A DNA stretch of 43,265 nt from Caldilineaceae bacterium. GTDB lineage: Bacteria; Chloroflexota; Anaerolineae; Caldilineales; Caldilineaceae. Both the position numbers and the translations under genes were made by a program. Positions 26,779 to 37,966 of this stretch are shown in pieces; position 1 is the first letter of the stretch; each line of letters opens with the position of its first letter. The notes beneath the pieces were generated by a model. It was not told the origin of the DNA. It worked only from the letters and a program-made list of their open reading frames with translations, and ran no database searches. The stretch is taken from NCBI GenBank assembly GCA_020433455.1, contig JAGRCP010000034.1, positions 1 to 43,265 on the forward strand, given 5' to 3'.

Positions 26779-27801
26779 GTGGCCGGGAATCAGAACATGA
26801 TGCAGCCCCCAATATCGTACCAACATCCGGAATACGCCTTTCCCCGCTATCTCGCGGCCAAGAAGAGCGTGGATGACCGTGCGCTCAATTATCGCGTGTG
26901 GCGCGCGCTGGCCGACGAATTGGCCGGGCGTTCAGATGTAGCCCCGCCGCGCGTGCTGGAACTGGGCGCGGGCAGCGGAAGCATGATCGAGCGGCTGCTC
27001 GATGGAGGAATGCTGCGTGGAGGAAGCTATGACGCTGTAGATAACGGGAGCGAGAACCTAGACGCAACCCCCGCGAGCCTGGAAAACTGGAGCGCAACCC
27101 GGCCCTGGACCGTCAGCCGCGAGGGGAATCGGGTGTTCATTGAGGGGGACGATGCCGACGCCCTGACCGTTCGCCTCATTCCGGAAGATGCGTTTCGCTT
27201 TCTCGATCGTCCCGACGTCGCGGGAGGCTACGATCTGGTCATCGCCCATGCGTTTTTAGACCTGGTGGACCTGGCGCGCATCCTGCCGCACATCCGTCGC
27301 GCGCTGCGTCCCCGCGGCCTGCTCTACGCCACCATCAACTTTGACGGCGTCACCGCGTTTGAGCCGATCCTTGACGCGGAACTGGATCGCCGCATCGAGG
27401 AGCTATACCATGCCACCATGGATGCGCGCATGGTTGACGGCAGTCGGTCGGGCGACAGCCGCACCGGGCGACGGCTGATTCACCAGCTTCAGTATGCAGG
27501 GTTCAACGTGGAGGCAGCCGGCCCATCGGACTGGCTGGTCTTTGCCCAAAACGGCGCATACCCGAACGACGAAACCTATTTTTTGCACTTTATTGTTAAC
27601 ACCGTACACAGCGCGCTGGCGGGGCATCCTGAGTTGGATGCGCCTGCATTTGACGCCTGGATTGCCGCCCGTCATCAACAGATTGAACGGGGCGAGTTGG
27701 TCTATCTCGCCCACCAGATTGACGTGCTGGGCAGGTCGCTCCCCGATACGCAGGGGCAGCAACCGCAGGATATTGAGAAGATACCGGAGAAGGGGAAATG
27801 A
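26779..27801 (+). CDS. Class I SAM-dependent methyltransferase
   Basis: 340 aa from a GTG start with AAGGAG six bases upstream; an ATG at 26797 is possible and the longer frame from 26704 is unlikely because it overlaps the glycosyltransferase gene. SAM-binding motif I VLELGAGSGSMIERLL (about 52-67), an acidic DAVDN motif, and LVIAHAFLDLVDLARILPHI with a following LRPRGLLYATINFDG typical of the Methyltransf_11/12 fold. It ends in overlap with the next gene (ATGA). Probably methylates the small molecule made by this operon. Confidence 0.88.
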   Translation: MAGNQNMMQPPISYQHPEYAFPRYLAAKKSVDDRALNYRVWRALADELAGRSDVAPPRVLELGAGSGSMIERLLDGGMLRGGSYDAVDNGSENLDATPASLENWSATRPWTVSREGNRVFIEGDDADALTVRLIPEDAFRFLDRPDVAGGYDLVIAHAFLDLVDLARILPHIRRALRPRGLLYATINFDGVTAFEPILDAELDRRIEELYHATMDARMVDGSRSGDSRTGRRLIHQLQYAGFNVEAAGPSDWLVFAQNGAYPNDETYFLHFIVNTVHSALAGHPELDAPAFDAWIAARHQQIERGELVYLAHQIDVLGRSLPDTQGQQPQDIEKIPEKGK

Positions 27802-28190
27802 TGCAGGAGAAACGAACCCGCTTTTATGCAGAAGAGGACAGCCAAACCACCGTGGGCGAATTGCGGGCGGCCGTCGATCGCTTCGTAGATGCCCGGGACT
27901 GGACCCAATATCACACGCCCAAGCACCTGGCCATGAGCATCGCGATTGAAGCGGCCGAGATCATGGAGCACTTTCAATGGTACACCGCGGAGGAGAGCAT
28001 CGCTCGCCTGAACGATACAGACGAGAAGGCCCAGGTTGCTGACGAGCTGGCCGACGTGCTCATCTACTGCCTGAGCTTTGCCAACGGCGCGGACATAGAC
28101 GTCAGCGCGGCAATCCGGGCCAAGCTGGCGCGGAACGAAACCCGCTTCCCCATCAACGAGGTTCGGGGCAAGCTGGGACACGAAATATAA
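27798..28190 (+). CDS. MazG-like nucleotide pyrophosphohydrolase (dCTPase-like)
   Basis: 130 aa, all-alpha NTP pyrophosphatase of the RS21-C6/DCTPP1 type: HLAMSIAIEAAEIMEHFQW followed by ADELADVLIYCLSFAN, giving the E-x2-E ... D/E-x3-D metal-binding pattern. The ATG overlaps the methyltransferase stop (ATGA), so it closes the six-gene operon. It could remove pyrophosphate from a pterin or nucleoside triphosphate intermediate of the pathway, or be a housekeeping enzyme. Confidence 0.88.
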   Translation: MMQEKRTRFYAEEDSQTTVGELRAAVDRFVDARDWTQYHTPKHLAMSIAIEAAEIMEHFQWYTAEESIARLNDTDEKAQVADELADVLIYCLSFANGADIDVSAAIRAKLARNETRFPINEVRGKLGHEI

Positions 28191-28267
28191 GCAATATAGT
28201 TTGAGATACGCAGCATAGTCGAGGATTGAATAGCCGGCCGGACCGGTCCACAGAAACAAAGGATGCA

Positions 28268-29467
28268 ATGAACAACTCTCTGCGCCTGCGCCGGATTGAC
28301 CTCATCGTCGTGGCGCTGGCCTACCTTATTTTTGTCCTATTGGGGATGCCTGACAGCATGCTGGGGATTGCCTGGCCCGATATGCAGGCGGTCTTCGGCG
28401 TGACCAAAGGCGAAATGGGCAGTTTGCTCCTGCCGTCATCGGCCGCTTTTATCCTGGTTAGCCTGACCGTCGGGCAGCTGATTTCCCGTTTCGGTATTGC
28501 CAAGCTGCTGATCGCCGGCTGCCTGATCCGAGGCGTGGGGCTGCTGGGCTACGCCTTGGCTCCGAAATGGGGAGAACTCATCGTCATGGTTGTATTTTTC
28601 GGCATGGGCAGCGGGCTGATCGATGCGGGGCTGAACACCCATTTTGCCGTCAACTACAACGAGCGGCTCATGAATTGGCTCCACGCCAGCTTTGGCCTGG
28701 GCGCGACCATCGGCCCCCTGCTCATGACCACGGTCCTCAATCTGGATGCGAGTTGGCGCATAGGTTACGGCATTGTGGCGCTGGTACAGATGGGGCTGGC
28801 GCTGGGCATCGTATTGACGCGCAAAGGCTGGCGGATAGAGCCCAACGAGGTCGCAGTCGAAGCGGACGGCCGGCCGGTGCGGGCGGCGCCCACGGGCGAG
28901 ACGCTGCGCCAGGTGAGCGTATGGCTGGGAATCCTCACCTTCTTCATTTATGCGGGGACGGAGGTATCCGCAGGCTTGTGGAGTTACAGCATTTTTACCG
29001 AAGCCCGGGGCATCGATGCCGTGACGGCGGGGCGCTGGGTTGCCATTTACTGGGGCTCTTTCACCATAGGGCGACTGGTCTTCGGCTTTATTGCGCAACG
29101 CTGGCCCACCACCGCCATGTTACGCGTCATCATCGGCAGCGGGATTCTCAGCGCGCTCCTGTTTTGGTGGAATCCGCAACCGTGGATCGGGTTTATCGGG
29201 TTGACGATCTTCGGCTTCACCATGGCGCCGGTCTTCCCGCTGCTCACCTCGGCCACGGAGAAACGACTGCCCCGGCGCTTCGCCCTCAACGCCATCGGCT
29301 ATCAGGTGGGCGCGGCCAGCCTGGGCGTCGCCGTCATCCCCAGCGTGGCCGGCATTCTGGCCGAGCGGCTGGGTCTGGAGATTATCGGGCCCTATCTGGT
29401 CGTCGCCACGATCATCCTTTTTCTCCTGCATGAGGCGCTGGTGCAGCGGACGGACTGGCGAGGATGA
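28268..29467 (+). CDS. Major facilitator superfamily transporter
   Basis: 399 aa, about 12 membrane helices in two halves with a cytoplasmic linker (about 195-215). The motif between helices 2 and 3 is relaxed (GQLISRFGIAKLLIAG). The longer frame from 28226 is rejected because AAAGGA stands before the ATG at 28268. It lies 77 bases after the six-gene operon and could export its product; this is inference only. Resembles the sugar/drug MFS group; substrate unknown. Confidence 0.9.
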   Translation: MNNSLRLRRIDLIVVALAYLIFVLLGMPDSMLGIAWPDMQAVFGVTKGEMGSLLLPSSAAFILVSLTVGQLISRFGIAKLLIAGCLIRGVGLLGYALAPKWGELIVMVVFFGMGSGLIDAGLNTHFAVNYNERLMNWLHASFGLGATIGPLLMTTVLNLDASWRIGYGIVALVQMGLALGIVLTRKGWRIEPNEVAVEADGRPVRAAPTGETLRQVSVWLGILTFFIYAGTEVSAGLWSYSIFTEARGIDAVTAGRWVAIYWGSFTIGRLVFGFIAQRWPTTAMLRVIIGSGILSALLFWWNPQPWIGFIGLTIFGFTMAPVFPLLTSATEKRLPRRFALNAIGYQVGAASLGVAVIPSVAGILAERLGLEIIGPYLVVATIILFLLHEALVQRTDWRG

Positions 29468-29486
29468 GAAAAAAGGAATGAGAAAC

Positions 29487-29529
29487 GAGGAAGAAGAAAT
29501 GAGTAATGCGTACTCATTTCTTCTTCCTC
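29487..29529. terminator. Bidirectional hairpin between convergent MFS and mdh genes
   Basis: Perfect 19-base arms (29487-29505, 29511-29529) with a 5-base loop. The stem is purine/pyrimidine rich (GAGGAAGAAGAAATGAGTA) rather than GC rich and lacks a T-run, but it lies between two convergent genes and is well placed to end both. Confidence 0.6.
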
Positions 29530-29539
29530 ATTAAGCCTG

Positions 29540-30526
29540 CTAGCCGAGAATATCACTCACGGCTTCCCGCTCCTCCATCAGCTCGGCTCCGGTGCGGGCA
29601 ATCATTTCCTTGTCGAACTGGCTCAGTTCCAGACCTTCAACAATGGAGCAGACGCCCTCATTGATGGTGACCGGATAGCTGAAAATGACGCCTTCGGGCG
29701 CGCCGTATTCCCCCTGGCTGGGAATGGCCATGCTCACCCAGCCGTGCTTCTCGGGCGTGCCAAAATACCATGACTGGACATGATTGATGGCGGCATTGGC
29801 CGCGCTGGCCGCGCTGGACTGGCCGCGGGCCTCAATGACGGCCGCGCCCCGCTTCTGCACGGTAGGAATAAAGGATTCCTTGATCCACGCATCATCATCA
29901 ATGACGGCCGTGGCCGGCGCGCCGTTGATGCGCGCATGATAAGCGTCAGGATATTGCGTCGCGCTGTGATTCCCCCAAATGGTCACGTGGGTCACGTCCG
30001 TGCTGTGGACCTGGGCCTTGGACGCCAGTTGGGTGATGGCCCGGTTGTGATCCAGGCGAGTCATAGCCGTAAAGCGGTCATTGGGAATGTCAGGCGCATT
30101 GTGCATGGCAATCAGGGCATTGGTGTTGGCCGGATTGCCCACCACGACTACGCGGATATCGTCCGCGGCCACTCGATTGAGGGATTCGCCCTGGGGCTTG
30201 AATATCTGCCCATTGGCGCCCAGCAGGTCCTTGCGCTCCATGCCCTTGCCCCGGGGGCGTGCGCCCACCAGCATGGCCCAGTTGACGCCGTCAAACGCCA
30301 CGTCCGCCTGATCGGTCAGCACCAGGTCCTGCAGGAGCGGGAAGGCGCAATCATCCAATTCCATGGCCACGCCTTCCAGCGCGCCCATGGCCGGCGTGAT
30401 CTCCAGCAGGTTCAGGGCCACCGGTTGGTCCGGCCCAAAAAGGTCGCCATTGGCAATGCGGAAGAGGAGCGCATACCCAATGTTGCCGGCTGCGCCTGTG
30501 ACGGCTACACGGATAGGTTGGGACAT
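29540..30526 (-). CDS. mdh: Malate dehydrogenase
   Basis: NAD(P)-dependent malate/oxaloacetate oxidoreductase of the TCA cycle, 328 aa, the usual length of the cytosolic-type (MDH type 2) family. N-terminal Rossmann motif [17 protein letters not shown], substrate Arg region [36 protein letters not shown] and the catalytic His in [21 protein letters not shown] stands before the ATG at 30526; the upstream extension to 30727 has no support. Single gene, divergent from the FG-GAP protein. Confidence 0.96.
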   Translation of the reverse strand: MSQPIRVAVTGAAGNIGYALLFRIANGDLFGPDQPVALNLLEITPAMGALEGVAMELDDCAFPLLQDLVLTDQADVAFDGVNWAMLVGARPRGKGMERKDLLGANGQIFKPQGESLNRVAADDIRVVVVGNPANTNALIAMHNAPDIPNDRFTAMTRLDHNRAITQLASKAQVHSTDVTHVTIWGNHSATQYPDAYHARINGAPATAVIDDDAWIKESFIPTVQKRGAAVIEARGQSSAASAANAAINHVQSWYFGTPEKHGWVSMAIPSQGEYGAPEGVIFSYPVTINEGVCSIVEGLELSQFDKEMIARTGAELMEEREAVSDILG

Positions 30527-30830
30527 AAGAAACCTCCTTTGAGGTAAAAGGGTGATATATGAAGACGAAATATTCCGAAGGTGCAACCTTAAATGAAGCT
30601 GCTGCGTTAATGGTTGTGCTGTTTCGTCCGCCTTTTGACCGCTGATGTACAATAGGGGATACTCGACAGCGCCAACCGAGGCGTTCACATACAGTACAAG
30701 CATACCGCCAACGAACCGTTTTTCCAAGGTTTGAAGGCGGTTATCGCGAATCGGTTTTTTTATCTATCGACGAAGTCAACACAGAAACAACCACAGAAAC
30801 AAACAGAAACAAAAGGAGAAACAACTGCCC
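30527..30830. promoter_or_regulatory. Divergent region mdh / FG-GAP protein
   Basis: 304 bases without a gene. Rightward sigma-70-like promoter TTGACC (30635-30640), 17 bases, GATACT (30658-30663). The leader of about 160 bases ends in a run of short direct repeats of ACAGAAACAA (about 30780-30817) before AAAAGGAG and the ATG at 30831. The mdh side shows a strong ribosome site but no clear promoter. Confidence 0.45.
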
Positions 30831-32990
30831 ATGACTATTCGTCAGTTAACAATTCGGCCGGCCTTTATCCTGCTTGCAGCATTGATTCTGACCGCCGTCC
30901 CCGCGGCCCGGCCCGGCCCGGCCATGGCGCAATCCGCGAGCAGCTATGACGATGAAATCGTCTTTATCGACGGCGACGGCTATGTACGCGTGCTGGACCT
31001 GCATCAGGATGAGGGCGATTCCCCCATCAATTTTGTCAGCCCGGACAGAGACTGGGAAAGCGTCGCGCTGGGCGATTTTAACGCAGACGGCGACATGGAA
31101 ATCGTAGCCGTAGGCGGCGGCGATGCAGATGACAACGCCGTAGACGGCAAGCTCGTCATCTGGGACCCTGTCCCGCTGGACGGCGGCGGCCCGGTCGAAC
31201 TCTACCGCCGCAGCATTGACGGCCGTGCATTCCTGGTGGAGGCCGGCGACTTTGACGTCAATGTAGAGGGCGACGAGATCGTCTTCGGCTACCTTCTGCA
31301 GGACGAGGCCCAGGCTCCCGGCAAGGATGAGCATATGCGCCTCTCCATCATCAAGGGCACGACGCCTATTCCTGACGGTCGCTCCTGGACCTTCCACGTC
31401 GAGCGCAAGGACGACGGCAACGAGTGGAATTACATCACGGTGGGCAACATCGACAACACCGGCCCGGATGAGATTGCGCTGCTGGACGAAGAAGGCGGAG
31501 AGGTGACGCTCTATCGCATCGACGGCGGTTGGCAAAGCATCTGGAGCGATTCCAGCAGCAACGATCCCTATCGCGCCGTAGCCTTCGGCGATTTTTACCA
31601 GGGCGGCTACACCGAGATGGCCGTCACGCGTAACACGGATGTGCCCGGCAACCTCTTCGTCTATCAATACGACGCGGAGAATGACGATCTCCTTGAGCCC
31701 AACTTCTGGCGCTTCTCGCCCTATCCCCGCTTCGTTTGGCCCGCCGACTACAATGGCGACAATGAAGACGAACTCTTCTTCCTGCGTCGGGATCAGGATC
31801 CGCGGCTGGTGGGGCTCAATCTCTCCCAGGCGTCGCCCTTCCTGGCGGCAAACCTGAATGATGATGCGTTTCGGGTCGGCGTGGGCGGTGATTTTGACGC
31901 CGACGGCCGCGAAGAGATCGCGATTGCCAGCGATGAGCGCATTCTCGTCTACACGGAAATAGAGACGGGCAACCGCACGCCCATCGAATACGGCTTCACC
32001 ACCGACCGCCGCAACTTGATTGCCGGCGACCTGGATTCCCAGGGCGCACGCGGCGTTCCCACCTTCGGCCTGACCCGCATCGGCGGCAACAGCGAGCTGG
32101 TCACCCAGTTCGACGTCGCCCTGGCCGCGGGCGAGCAACAGCAGAATGCCGTCGGCTACTACATCCTGAATACGGGGCGGGACGCCACCATTACCATGCA
32201 GGTAAGCGCTCCGAGTCAGCCCGATTGGCTGGACTACAGCATTGACATCAACGTCAGCGGTGAAAACGATGCGGGAACCATTCTGGCCGCCCTCTATCTC
32301 AGCGTAGACGCCAGGGATATGCTGCCGGGAGAGTACAGCGCGAACATTATCATTCGCGACACCAACCCCCTGAGCGAGGTAAGCAACAATCCCGCCACTA
32401 TTCCCATCAGGCTGACGGTCGAACCCGCGGCCTTGGTCCCGCTGCCGGCTGCGGCATCGTTCATCTACGCGCCCTGCACCGACGGGCTGGCCGTGGATGA
32501 GCAGGTCATCCGCCTGGGCGGGCTGGAAGGCCTGAACTACAATGCGGCGGTGGTGGATGCGCCGTCGGTTGATGCCGCCCTGGCCCAGCTCGACGGGGAA
32601 GTCGTTGACGCCCGACAGGACAAAAACGGCGACCTCGTGCTCATGGACGCTGCGGGCAACGAAAGCCGCCTGCACGTACAGGCCAAGGATTGGCTCCTGG
32701 GCTTTGACGAAGCGGACCTGACGCCCGGGCAGATGATGGGCATGGAGGAAGTGCTGGTTGACTGGCCGTCCACTGCACCGTGGGTCACGGCATCCTCGGT
32801 CGATGGCGTTATCCCGGACCTGCTCACGCTCAACATCGATCCGGCTGAAGCCGACGGTAATCTGGACCAGGCCATGCTGGTATTGGTCGCGGATCGCCGG
32901 GGCGGCTCTCCGCCGGATAACGTGCATCTGGTTCCCATCCAGTATCTCTGCGCGGCGGGGCAAAGTCACCTGCCCATCATCCTGCGCTAG
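30831..32990 (+). CDS. Secreted FG-GAP/VCBS-like repeat protein
   Basis: 719 aa. Signal peptide about 1-34 (AALILTAVPAARPGPAMAQS). Repeats with the FG-GAP/VCBS look (about 40-420): VALGDFNADGDMEIVAVGGG, VEAGDFDVNVEGDEIVFGYL, VGNIDNTGPDEIALL, AFGDFYQGGYTEMAV, VGGDFDADGREEIAIA, i.e. Asp-rich calcium-loop blades that suggest a beta-propeller. A BACON-like Ig domain follows (about 430-535: QPDWLDYSIDINVSG, LPGEYSANIIIRDTNP). It ends AGQSHLPIILR, the hydrophobic-plus-Arg ending shared with the two surface proteins. Probably extracellular or surface-bound; ligand unknown. Confidence 0.85.
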   Translation: MTIRQLTIRPAFILLAALILTAVPAARPGPAMAQSASSYDDEIVFIDGDGYVRVLDLHQDEGDSPINFVSPDRDWESVALGDFNADGDMEIVAVGGGDADDNAVDGKLVIWDPVPLDGGGPVELYRRSIDGRAFLVEAGDFDVNVEGDEIVFGYLLQDEAQAPGKDEHMRLSIIKGTTPIPDGRSWTFHVERKDDGNEWNYITVGNIDNTGPDEIALLDEEGGEVTLYRIDGGWQSIWSDSSSNDPYRAVAFGDFYQGGYTEMAVTRNTDVPGNLFVYQYDAENDDLLEPNFWRFSPYPRFVWPADYNGDNEDELFFLRRDQDPRLVGLNLSQASPFLAANLNDDAFRVGVGGDFDADGREEIAIASDERILVYTEIETGNRTPIEYGFTTDRRNLIAGDLDSQGARGVPTFGLTRIGGNSELVTQFDVALAAGEQQQNAVGYYILNTGRDATITMQVSAPSQPDWLDYSIDINVSGENDAGTILAALYLSVDARDMLPGEYSANIIIRDTNPLSEVSNNPATIPIRLTVEPAALVPLPAAASFIYAPCTDGLAVDEQVIRLGGLEGLNYNAAVVDAPSVDAALAQLDGEVVDARQDKNGDLVLMDAAGNESRLHVQAKDWLLGFDEADLTPGQMMGMEEVLVDWPSTAPWVTASSVDGVIPDLLTLNIDPAEADGNLDQAMLVLVADRRGGSPPDNVHLVPIQYLCAAGQSHLPIILR

Positions 32991-33037
32991 AGTCGTAAAC
33001 TGTTACTGCACAGCCGGTGCAGATATCGTAAACCATA

Positions 33038-33071
33038 ACGGCAGGCGCAAGCCGCGGCTTGCGCCTGCCGT
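33038..33071. repeat. Perfect 34-base palindrome in front of the unknown gene
   Basis: Exact 17-base arms (33038-33054, 33055-33071) with no spacer; centre AGCCGCGGCT. It lies 48 bases after the FG-GAP stop and only 6 bases before the next ATG, so it could end one transcript and would mask the ribosome site of the next gene if transcribed through. Confidence 0.7.
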
Positions 33072-33077
33072 ATCGTC

Positions 33078-34244
33078 ATGACCTCACAAAGCGCTCCGCC
33101 CCCAATCCGAGATCTGACCCGCAGGCTGCGCAGCGCCGATCATCACCTGCCGGCCCAGGCAATCCTGCGCGCCGCCCGGGAGCGCAATATCCCCGTCGCC
33201 TGGCCGGACGGAACGCCGGACGTCGCGTCGGGAGAAGAGACGCTGCTGGTCGATCTCCTGCTGGATCGGGCGCATGAGCCCGATGCGGTTCCGCCGCCGC
33301 CCCATGCCGGCTATGCGGCTTTTTCGCCGGGTCAGCGCACGGCCTTTCATCAGTGGTGCGCCGGGGCGACTGCACCCGCGCCCCGGGCCTTTACCCAGTT
33401 GCTGCTGGCAAATCTGGAAATTCAGCTCTTCCAGCCCGACCAGGCCGATGAAGCTGCGGCCGATCTCGCCTGGCTCAGCGCAAACAACGCGTGGACGGAT
33501 CAAGTCCTGCTCCATCGGGTCATGCTCCTGCACCTGTGGCTGCAACAGGACGGCCAAGCGCTAACAGGGTGGTCGATCCAGGCTCGACAGGCAAAGGCCG
33601 ACGTCTGGGAGACGCTCCTGGGCTGGCAAGCGCTGCTGGGGCAGCCGCTTCAGGCAGAGCAGATGGAGCCCTTGCGCGCGGCCTGGTCGCTCAACGCACT
33701 GCCGCGCCTGACCCTGATCCGGGAGATGACGGGGAGCGATCCCCTGGCGGCCGCGCTCAGCGACGCAGACGAGGACGCGGTCATGCCCAAGCCCTGGCGA
33801 GGGGTTCACCCGGCTGTGCGCCTGGCCCTGCCCCAGCCGAGCCTGCGTCTGAGCCTGACGCGCATCCTGCAAGGGCAGGCGCAAGCGCCATTGTCCGCGG
33901 GCTTGCAAGCGCCGCCGGCTCCGCCCGCTCCGAAAGAAGAGCGGGAAGAGCAGAACGCCCCGCGCATGCAGGAAGAGCAGTGGCATCTGATTCTGGAATT
34001 TCGCCAGAGCCGCTCAGACTACTTTCAAACCGCCCTGGCCTTTGCCCAGCGGGAACAGAGCTTCGCCCAACTCCTGGACGAGAAGCGCAATGTGGTCTAT
34101 CGGGTGATGTTCCGCAAAGATAAGTTGCGCAATTTCTGGCGATTGTGGAATATTGTAGAAAACTGGCGCGGCGTCCGCGTCTACGTACGCGGCCAGGAAG
34201 TAGAAAAACGCCACGTCTGGCGCTACTCCCAACACCTGGAATAA
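33078..34244 (+). CDS. Unknown protein, possibly TerB-N-like, paired with AAA+ ATPase
   Basis: 388 aa, cytoplasmic. I do not recognise it with certainty. Residues about 75-175 are helical and start [20 protein letters not shown], which recalls the SPxQRxxYLxWL opening of TerB-N domains. A Pro/Glu-rich linker (about 275-300) leads to a basic C-terminal domain (about 300-388: [60 protein letters not shown]). There is no ribosome site before the ATG; a perfect palindrome occupies that place. The next gene, a Ycf46-like ATPase, follows after 25 bases. Confidence 0.7.
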   Translation: MTSQSAPPPIRDLTRRLRSADHHLPAQAILRAARERNIPVAWPDGTPDVASGEETLLVDLLLDRAHEPDAVPPPPHAGYAAFSPGQRTAFHQWCAGATAPAPRAFTQLLLANLEIQLFQPDQADEAAADLAWLSANNAWTDQVLLHRVMLLHLWLQQDGQALTGWSIQARQAKADVWETLLGWQALLGQPLQAEQMEPLRAAWSLNALPRLTLIREMTGSDPLAAALSDADEDAVMPKPWRGVHPAVRLALPQPSLRLSLTRILQGQAQAPLSAGLQAPPAPPAPKEEREEQNAPRMQEEQWHLILEFRQSRSDYFQTALAFAQREQSFAQLLDEKRNVVYRVMFRKDKLRNFWRLWNIVENWRGVRVYVRGQEVEKRHVWRYSQHLE

Positions 34245-34269
34245 CCGATTACTCATTACTCATCACCCT

Positions 34270-35772
34270 ATGACCGCCGACCTGGACACTTATATCCGCG
34301 CCCGCTACCCCCTGCTCTGGCTGGTTACGCCCGAGGAAGCCCGGGCGAGCCGCCTGATTACCGACGTGGCGGAGCAGCAACGCAAGCGGTGCCTCTTCTG
34401 GAGCTACGCCGCGGGCGTAACCAATCCGGCCCTGCCCCATGAACAGGAAGCCGGCCTGCGGGAGCCGACAGCCGTTCTGCGCGCCATCCGTGAGGCCGAC
34501 GAAGCGGGCATTTGGGTGCTGCGCGACTTCCATCCCTTCCTCAAGGACGCGCGGGTGGTGCGCGAGCTGCGGGAGACCGCGCTGGCCCTGGCCGCGTCGC
34601 GTAAGACCATCATCCTCCTCAGCAATGTGCTGACCATCCCGCCCGAGTTGGAAAAGGAGATCACCGTCGTAGATTTCGATCTGCCCGGCGCCGGGGAGAT
34701 GGGCCGGGAGCTGGACGCCATGCTGGAAGCCATTGAGCGCAGCGGCAACACCCGAATCGAGCTGGACCGCCGGGGGCGCAGTCACCTGGTTCAGGCCTGT
34801 CTGGGACTTACCCTGCGCGAGGCTGAGCTGGCCCTGGCCAAAGCGGCTATTCAGACCAGAGGACGCCTGGACCAGACCGCGGTCGAGATCGTTGCGGCGG
34901 AAAAAGAGCAGATTATCCGCAAGAGCGGACTGCTGGAATTTTATGCCGGCGATGAAGCGCTGAGCACCGTGGGCGGCCTGGAGACCCTCAAAGAGTGGCT
35001 GCGTAAGCGGGTGCGGGCTTTCGGCGAAGAGGCCCGGGCCTTCGGTCTGCCCGAACCCCGGGGTATTCTTCTGGTGGGCGTCCAGGGCTGCGGCAAATCC
35101 CTGGTTGCCAAGTCGGTGGCCAATTCCTGGCGATTGCCCCTGCTGCGGCTGGATGTGGGCGCGCTCTTCTCCTCGCTGGTGGGTTCGTCGGAGCAGAACC
35201 TGCGCAGCGCCATCCGCCTGGCCGAGAGCATCGCGCCGGTGGTGCTTTGGGTGGATGAGATCGAAAAGGGCTTTGCCGGCGTGGGCGCGCGCGCGGCGGG
35301 CGATGCCGGAACCGCGGCCCGGGTCTTCGGCAGCTTCATCACCTGGCTCCAGGAAAAAGAAGCGCCCGTCTTCGTCATCGCCACGGCCAACGACGTCCGC
35401 GCCCTGCCGCCGGAACTGGTGCGCAAGGGGCGCTTTGATGAGATATTCTTCGTCGATCTGCCGACCCTGGCCGAACGGACGGACATTTGGCGCATCCACC
35501 TGCTCAAGCGCAACCGGGATCCGGCCGACTTCGATCTCCACGGCCTGGCCATGGCGTCGGATCGCCTCTCCGGCGCGGAGATCGAGCAGGCGCTCATCGC
35601 CAGCCTCTATGAGGCGTTTGACGCGGGTCGCCCCTTGAACATGGACGATCTCTACGCCGTGTTGCAGGAGACCATTCCCCTCTCCACCACCATGAGTGAG
35701 GAGATCGACGAACTGCGCGCCTGGGCGGAGCAGCGGGCGCGTAAGGCGACGGGGGGAGTGAGTAAAGATTGA
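34270..35772 (+). CDS. AAA+ ATPase, Ycf46 family
   Basis: 500 aa. The N-terminal inactive ATPase-like domain ([44 protein letters not shown]) is followed by an active AAA+ module (about 235-480): Walker A GVQGCGKS (Lys276), Walker [10 protein letters not shown] (Asp329, Glu330), sensor 1 IATAND, Arg finger region [16 protein letters not shown] and the lid. This arrangement matches Ycf46 of cyanobacteria and plastids, whose function is poorly known (linked to CO2 use in cyanobacteria). It lies between an unknown gene and a SNF2 helicase gene, all on one strand. Confidence 0.9.
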   Translation: MTADLDTYIRARYPLLWLVTPEEARASRLITDVAEQQRKRCLFWSYAAGVTNPALPHEQEAGLREPTAVLRAIREADEAGIWVLRDFHPFLKDARVVRELRETALALAASRKTIILLSNVLTIPPELEKEITVVDFDLPGAGEMGRELDAMLEAIERSGNTRIELDRRGRSHLVQACLGLTLREAELALAKAAIQTRGRLDQTAVEIVAAEKEQIIRKSGLLEFYAGDEALSTVGGLETLKEWLRKRVRAFGEEARAFGLPEPRGILLVGVQGCGKSLVAKSVANSWRLPLLRLDVGALFSSLVGSSEQNLRSAIRLAESIAPVVLWVDEIEKGFAGVGARAAGDAGTAARVFGSFITWLQEKEAPVFVIATANDVRALPPELVRKGRFDEIFFVDLPTLAERTDIWRIHLLKRNRDPADFDLHGLAMASDRLSGAEIEQALIASLYEAFDAGRPLNMDDLYAVLQETIPLSTTMSEEIDELRAWAEQRARKATGGVSKD

Positions 35773-35857
35773 AGATTGAAGATTGGCGGCTTCGGTCAAG
35801 ATATTCCCTCCTTATCATCCCGAGGGGAACGTAGCCCAATCTTTAATCTTCAATCTT
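35765..35857. repeat. 22-bp inverted repeat spanning the AAA+ stop codon
   Basis: Arms 35765-35786 and 35836-35857 pair with one mismatch around a 49-base loop. Each arm is itself a run of the word GAAGATT or its complement. It covers the stop of the Ycf46-like gene and the space before the helicase start, so it could lower read-through between them. Confidence 0.55.
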
Positions 35858-35886
35858 CAGCCATCGACCTCTTTGCATCATCGACT

Positions 35887-37857
<1,971 letters not shown>

Positions 37858-37966
37858 ATGCCGACCGCGAGGTCAATTATAAAAATTCTTCCGGGAGAAT
37901 CGGCAAAAAACGTACCGATCGGGGAGAGAAACCTCCCAGAGGCTGAACAGTAATCAGCGAGGAGAA

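Noticed and set aside
30846..32969. 707-codon open frame antisense to the FG-GAP protein
   Set aside because: Mirror frame of a GC-rich gene with Asp/Gly-rich codons. The plus-strand frame has a signal peptide and FG-GAP-like repeats.
34249..35799. 516-codon open frame antisense to the Ycf46-like gene
   Set aside because: The plus-strand frame has intact Walker A, Walker B and Arg-finger motifs; the antisense frame has none.
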